This document shows positions 59,381-64,000 of a stretch of 64,000 bases of DNA, in pieces. The notes under the pieces are model-generated. The model did not search any database. It was not told the DNA's origin and saw nothing but the letters and a program-made list of their open reading frames with translations. Within the stretch, counting starts at the first letter, position 1. Every line of letters begins with the position of its first letter. Source of the stretch: Viridothelium virens (lineage: Eukaryota > Ascomycota > Dothideomycetes > Trypetheliales > Trypetheliaceae); assembly GCA_010094025.1 (NCBI GenBank), contig ML991865.1, positions 17,262-81,261 on the forward strand, in the 5' to 3' direction. Position numbers and translations under genes: made by a program.

Positions 59381-60505
59381 ATGACATCCACTCGCTCCTT
59401 CCAACTCATTTTTCTCGGGGATGTCATGCTGGGAAGACTCATTGATCAATGCTTTCCAACTCACGTCCACGAGCTATCAGAAGGCAGAATTGTTGAACAG
59501 CTTAAACAGTCAGATGCTGCATTACGTTCCTACGGCTTGGCTTCGCCTTGGGGTGATACCTTACCTCTACTGCGTTCGGCCGATCTAAGGCTGATCAATC
59601 TGGAGACCTCAGCGACATGTCATTCCATCAAGTGGCCAAATAAGGTATTCAATTATCGGATGCACCCGGCGAATATCGAGGCCTTGAAAGTCGCTAGGAT
59701 CGACTACGCTAGTCTGGCAAACAACCATACTCTGGATTTCGGTGAAGCAGGTCTTGCCGAGACTGTCAAAACCCTGAGATCTGCCGGCATTCACTCAGCT
59801 GGGGCTGGTTTGACACGTGAAGAAGCACAAGGACCAGCCAAAGTCCCCATTGAAGCAAATTCGCGTGACGGTGACCAAGATCATACAATTGACGTCTTTT
59901 CCGCATCCGATCACCCTCAAGATTGGGCTCGCGTACCGAATTTCCATTTCATAGACTATTCTTCCGCAACGAAGAGTCATTTGCATAGAATCATCAATCA
60001 AAGTAATAAGATCTCAAAATCATCGCTTAAGATATTCAGTATCCATTGGGGTCCCAATTATTCCTGGAAACCCTCTGAAGAAATACGAGACTTGGCTCAT
60101 TTTCTCATCGACGAATGTGAAATTGATATTGTTCATGGTCATTCTTCACATCATGTGCAAGGGGTTGAGCAATACAAGCCTGGCAAGATCATCATATATG
60201 GGTGTGGCGACTTCGTTGATGATTACGCTTTGACTTCGGGCTATCGCAACGACTTGAGCGCCGTTTGGAGAATCACGGTGAATGACATGAAGCAAGCACC
60301 TGACAAGCACGATCTTGTCCCGACAAAGTTGGAAGTATTCCCATCACGAATCAAGGATTTCCAAGTCCAGCTATTGAATAAGAAAGACAACGACCATCGG
60401 TGGGTATGTGACAAGATACGGACGCTCAGTCAAGACTTGGGTTCAACAAGTTCCGCATTTTTAGGGGAAGAAGGTCAGCTAGTATTTGAACTGTACGATA
60501 AGTAA
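59381..60505 (+). CDS. CapA-type (PGA_cap) metallophosphatase-fold protein
   Basis: A single exon of 374 aa from the ATG at 59381; the frame extends 16 codons upstream without an ATG. Motifs of the PGA_cap family (PF09587) are in order: FLGDVMLGR near residue 12, LRLINLET (~73), FNYRMHP, YASLANNHTLDFG (~112), IFSIHWGPNYSW (~222), DIVHGHSSHHVQGVE (~253) and IIIYGCGDFVDDY (~272). In Bacillus, CapA/PgsA belongs to the poly-gamma-glutamate capsule machinery; the fold resembles metallophosphatases. Fungal copies are cytosolic-looking and their role is unknown. There is no signal peptide or membrane segment here. The family is mainly bacterial, and the intron-free gene fits an old transfer into fungi, but I cannot test that. 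All His/Asp/Asn motif residues appear intact. Confidence 0.9.
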   Translation: MTSTRSFQLIFLGDVMLGRLIDQCFPTHVHELSEGRIVEQLKQSDAALRSYGLASPWGDTLPLLRSADLRLINLETSATCHSIKWPNKVFNYRMHPANIEALKVARIDYASLANNHTLDFGEAGLAETVKTLRSAGIHSAGAGLTREEAQGPAKVPIEANSRDGDQDHTIDVFSASDHPQDWARVPNFHFIDYSSATKSHLHRIINQSNKISKSSLKIFSIHWGPNYSWKPSEEIRDLAHFLIDECEIDIVHGHSSHHVQGVEQYKPGKIIIYGCGDFVDDYALTSGYRNDLSAVWRITVNDMKQAPDKHDLVPTKLEVFPSRIKDFQVQLLNKKDNDHRWVCDKIRTLSQDLGSTSSAFLGEEGQLVFELYDK

Positions 60506-60916
60506 AGGCGAATTCTTTCTTGCTCCATACTGTCCTTGTAATTGTACATGTGATGTGGAGAGACGATTATCCCCTGGTCATGTACTAGCTCCGATTGGCT
60601 GCGATCTTCTTTGTCCTATTGAATGTGTTTCACCAACTCAGTAATACTAACAATCAATCACTGCTCTACGGCATAGAATCGGTACCTTGATATTGCGTGA
60701 GAGCCAGGCTTTCATGCTTCCTGGCATCCTCGCTTCCGGCTTGCAGACTTTGAGCGCAGCGTGGAGGCCCTCTCCCCTCATATTTTTTACGCACTCGCAA
60801 GCCTTTTCTCATATGTTTCTTCCCGAGAAACATAATTAGTTCATCCGAATCCTCAGCTCAACTATCAGTCCGAGCCCAGTAAGCAGGCTTACAGCGGCTC
60901 AAAGAAATCGCGCAAT
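60506..60916. other. intergenic region
   Basis: 411 bp between the CapA-like gene and the Gly/His-rich gene on the same strand. No gene or repeat recognised. Confidence 0.5.
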
Positions 60917-61755
60917 ATGACTTTCTTTTTTGAATTGGGCCACGCTTTGAAGAAGAAGCGCAAAGATGGCTCATCACCCTTCATGCCCGCACCATGGCCG
61001 TATTTTGGGCCTGAGGCGATGGTGGGAGGTGCTTACGGAATAGGAAGAGGCGGTCATCCATCCGGAAGAGGCGGTCATCCATCCGGAAGAGGCGGTCACT
61101 CATTAGGAAGAGGTGGGCATGAATATACTCACGACGTTCATCCTGGTAAGCTTTTAGACTTGCACATCTTCGAAATTGTTGCTGATTTTTGATAGCCGTC
61201 AAAGAGGGTATGCTGATAGCAGCACAAGCCGGTGATCCAAGAGCAATCACTTTTGCTCAAAGACGTGGCTGGCTTGGCCCGGAGGACGGAGGCCCCTCTA
61301 CTGATCCAAGGGAAGGGTTTGGAGGTCCTAATCGCGGAGGGTTGGGTGGAGTCTTTGCTGGCCGTGGTAATCATGGAGGTCATCACGGAGACCATCATGG
61401 AGGAGATCACGGACACCCTTCTGAACCTCATGACTGGTCGCAGCAGCATCATCATGACGCTCTGACAGGCGGTTTCGGGCCTCCAAGCTTGGGACCAGGG
61501 GCTGAAGAAGATGGGGAGCCCCCACCGTACGGAGCAGAGCATGGGGTCGGTGGACTTGGCTCTCCAGGAATGAGAGGTGGCCGCGGTCGTGGGTTTACAG
61601 GCCGTGGTACAGGTCACCCCATGCATCCTATAATGGATAATTCTGGAATTGGTCACTACCCTCTCATGTCACAGCGTGGGGGCCATGGACACGGCCGTGG
61701 GCGAGGCCACAGTCGTTGTCGGAGCCATGCTCCTTTTGCACCAAACGGCTGGTAG
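60917..61755 (+). CDS. glycine/histidine-rich repeat protein
   Basis: Two exons, 60917-61145 and 61196-61755, giving 262 aa. The 50-nt intron has a GTAAGC donor, a TGCTGAT branch-like site and a TAG acceptor. Gly, His and Arg dominate. A 7-residue unit, GRGGHPS, is repeated near the start; later come GGHHGDHHGGDHG and RGG boxes (GMRGGRGRGFTGRG, GHGHGRGRGHSR). RGG-type segments often bind RNA or take part in phase separation, and His-rich segments can bind metals; both are only inference. A short non-repetitive piece after the intron (EGMLIAAQAGDPRAITFAQRRGW) is the most ordered-looking part. No signal peptide. Family not recognised. Confidence 0.65.
61041..61120 (+). repeat. 21-bp tandem repeat inside Gly/His-rich gene
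   Basis: The unit GGAAGAGGCGGTCATCCATC(C) occurs at 61041-61061 and 61062-61082 without change, then with changes at 61083-61103, and a partial fourth copy starts at 61104. Each unit codes for GRGGHPS. Identical first copies point to recent expansion or homogenisation. Confidence 0.9.
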
Positions 61756-62328
61756 GCTTTTTGATGCTACCAATAATAATTGAGGCTGTACGTAAAGTCA
61801 TCATGGTGTGCACATACCTAGCCGTAGCTTGGTATACTCAAGGCCTTCAATATATTCATCATCACTACTTGTTCCGACTCCACTTATCTTTGGTAGCTTA
61901 TGTGTACCATGTATCATCACAGTAGCGTCTCAATATATTAGGCATGGCTTAGCTACCTTATATATCTCCGTTCTGGTTCCATGTAAACCAGTTCCCAGTG
62001 CCGTAGACCGCAATTGTCCATCTATCAAAAGGCCGCAAACCATATGCATAAACATTTGGTCTTCATGGATTAAAATCAAACTTCAGATATTCTATCGATG
62101 GTTTATTAGGACGGCATTGGACTTCTCAAGATCAAATGCTCTCTCAGAGTGCAGATAAGATGTACATAACCATGACCATGGAGCGATGATAGAATGCGCG
62201 ATGACATAAAGAATGTAAATATGAAAGATTTCGATACCCAATTGTGGAAACTGAGCGACCGACCTCATTTCAGATAATACAGTCCGGAAAGTGGTATTCT
62301 CAAGTGGTATATACAGAACCGCTTTTTC
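61756..62328. other. convergent intergenic region
   Basis: About 570 bp between the 3' ends of the Gly/His-rich gene and the kinase-like gene. AT-rich, with TATATA-type words near 61850-61970. No coding or RNA gene recognised. Confidence 0.5.
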
Positions 62329-63750
62329 CTAGTTTTCTCCACGGTATGGTTTTCCATAAATGTTTTTATATATAGTTGGAAGTGTCACGGTGGTATAAAC
62401 GCCTTGAAGCGAGCGTTCAAATGTTTGTCTATCATTTGCCGTGTCAAGCAGCGTCTTGCGAACATCTTTTGAAGCGAGTAGTGAAGATTGATTCGAGGCT
62501 TCTCGGGTAGTGAAAACTTCGTAGAAGAGATCTCTGTCCGCCATCGGACCAGCATAGTTCTCATGGAACAACCAGGGATAGACACACAAAGATTGTAGCG
62601 GGGCGACAGTACCGGGGAAGTCAATGATTCCCGTGATGTTGTACTCATCATCGACCTGTTGCGGATAAGTCAATACAGACACAACGATGAAGTCTATCCT
62701 AACCTTAGATACGGCTTGAGGTATGACATCATTTTGATGATATATTGGAAAGATAACCTACAAGTATATTTTGTACCGTCAAGTCGTTATGGAACAGCAC
62801 GAACGGACCGTATTCGTACTCAGCAATCCGCAATCTTGATCTCATCTTATCAAGAGTTTCGAAATCCTCAATCGTCTCTTCACGACACACTTTCTCCGGA
62901 TCAATCGGAACATGCGCCTTACCAAGCAGACAACTTGCATGATATAGGTCAGAAACAGTGGAGAATGGACCACGATACTTTGGTTCTAGGCTCTTGAAAG
63001 CTGCCGTTCTTTCCTTCGGGAAAGCAGTGGTATTGGGGTCAACATATTCTGTCACAAAGAAGCTACCGCTCGAGTTCTCACGCAAGGATCCGATCTTGTC
63101 GAATGTCAACGAGGCTTGTATTCTCAACATATCAGTCTCTGGTCAGTCAGATAGGGCTTCAGCACATGCCTAGATCAATGATTATATCCGTTAATTGTTC
63201 ATGGACTTTTCTGACAATGCGAAGGTCATCTAAGCTCCAGTCGCTATCGTCATCGTCGTCGTCTGGCTCTAAGGCCTGCAATTCGTGCCCGGGAAGTCGT
63301 TCCATCAATAGAAACGTAGTATCTGTTGTATTCTTTGGATTCGACTTGAGAGCATGGTGATAAACTGTTGGAACAGGAATGCTAGAATGCTGTTTGACGT
63401 ATTTTAGAATAGCAACATAAGAAAGTGTACACTCGTCCGGTTGAAAACAATGATCTGGAAGGGGTATTCGCGCAAGCCACACAATGCCATCAGAGAACTC
63501 TAGCTCTTGAACAACATTGAACCCTATAGTGTGGAAAAAAATAAGCGCGCCAAATTTCATGAGCATGATAAAATGGGGTCTCGGAAATCTCACCTCCGAT
63601 GGTATGCTTTCCCGGGTGACATTCCAATCCAGCTCTGCAAGCTGCAGCAACTTTACAGAACTGGTCCAGCCTGAGGCATGCTACAAAATCTTGCGCCGCA
63701 GGATCAACATGTGGTTGATCAAGACATTGTGGGTTTTGAGGCTCCCCCAT
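62329..63750 (-). CDS. aminoglycoside-phosphotransferase (APH)-fold kinase family protein
   Basis: Four exons: 63594-63750, 63170-63523, 62762-63114 and 62329-62655, giving 396 aa. The APH kinase fold is seen in FNVVQELEFSDGIVWLARIPLP (first strands), TTFLLMERLPGHEL (hinge), the catalytic loop VLFHNDLTVQNIL (HxDxxxxN) and the metal-binding segment ITGIIDFPGTVAPL. The order matches large fungal APH families of unknown substrate, which phosphorylate small molecules rather than necessarily antibiotics. Intron 2 (63115-63169) fits best as a GC-AG intron (TAG|GCATGT ... ACAAG|CC), giving IIIDLASLTFDKIGSLRE. A GT-AG alternative (donor within GGCAT|GTGCTG) adds a few unlike residues. A run of six Asp follows the hinge. 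Catalytic residues look intact. Confidence 0.85.
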
Positions 63751-64000
63751 TTTGTCTTTGCAAAGAATGTTTTTGGTGATGGAAATGATGAGGCACGCAT
63801 GTCTGTGCGGGGATGAACGGCACAGTTAGCGTGGAATTAGAGTGGCGAAACTGACTGGCCCTAACCTATATGGGGCGAAGGACTCTTATAAGGGTCCTTT
63901 GCTTTTGTTAGCAAAATAGGGTTAGGGTTAACACGACAGGGGGTAGGGTCCTTTGGTAGGGTCCTTTGCTTTTAACCTTGTCCAAATCGCTCCAAATTTT
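63751..64000. repeat. right-edge repeat patch with telomere-like units
   Basis: Two tandem TTAGGG-type units (TAGGGTTAGGGTTAA) lie at 63917-63931. Around them, the word AGGGTCCTTTG occurs three times (63891, 63945, 63958), twice followed by CTTTT. CCCTAACC is present in inverse at 63859. This could be the end of a repeat element cut off by the window, a degenerate subtelomeric patch, or an interstitial telomere repeat. No gene seen beyond the kinase start. Confidence 0.6.

Overview
The window is nuclear DNA from a filamentous ascomycete (Pezizomycotina). Genes sit on both strands, most are split by short introns (about 46-110 nt, GT-AG with CTNAC/CTAAC-type branch sites), and the proteins read as typical mould orthologues: a tuberin-type RapGAP, a mitochondrial ClpX with a ClpP-docking loop, peroxin 16, and a NatC subunit. 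The class within Pezizomycotina cannot be fixed from the sequence. Two TTAGGG-type repeats lie at the right edge.

Left third (1-23 kb) is mainly conserved housekeeping genes: TSC2-like GAP (-), CSE1 exportin (+), FES1 Hsp70 exchange factor (-), actin (+), a Shu2/Sws1 SWIM-domain recombination protein (+), proteasome subunit RPN8 (-), PEX16 (-), a chimeric gene joining transposase-type DNA-binding modules to an HD-phosphohydrolase (+), and mitochondrial ClpX (-). Middle (23-44 kb): glycogen branching enzyme (+), a secreted cysteine-containing protein (-), RPC82 (-), QCR2 (+), a cytochrome P450 (-), ATP15 (+), and MAK10/NAA35 (+), which carries an apparent frameshift. Gene-poor stretches of 1.6-2.4 kb separate several of these.

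Right third (44-64 kb) becomes more accessory: a cyclase-family hydrolase (-), a BTB protein (-), a THEM6-like thioesterase (+), eIF2D/TMA64 (-), an acyl-CoA dehydrogenase (-), a disordered protein (+), a two-repeat fungal protein broken by an in-frame TAG (-), a CapA-like protein of bacterial type (+), a Gly/His-rich repeat protein (+), an APH-fold kinase (-), and a repeat patch with telomere-like units at the end.

The genes do not form one pathway. Links are loose: ClpX, QCR2 and ATP15 act in mitochondria; PEX16 and possibly the acyl-CoA dehydrogenase in peroxisomes; RPC82, eIF2D, RPN8, FES1 and CSE1 in core expression and proteostasis. The strongest candidates for something undescribed are the DNA-binding/HD-hydrolase chimera (18622-20643), the step-type heat-shock element upstream of FES1, and the TAG-interrupted gene at 58007-58708. 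All exon boundaries were assigned by eye from splice signals, phase and remembered family patterns; no alignment was run.
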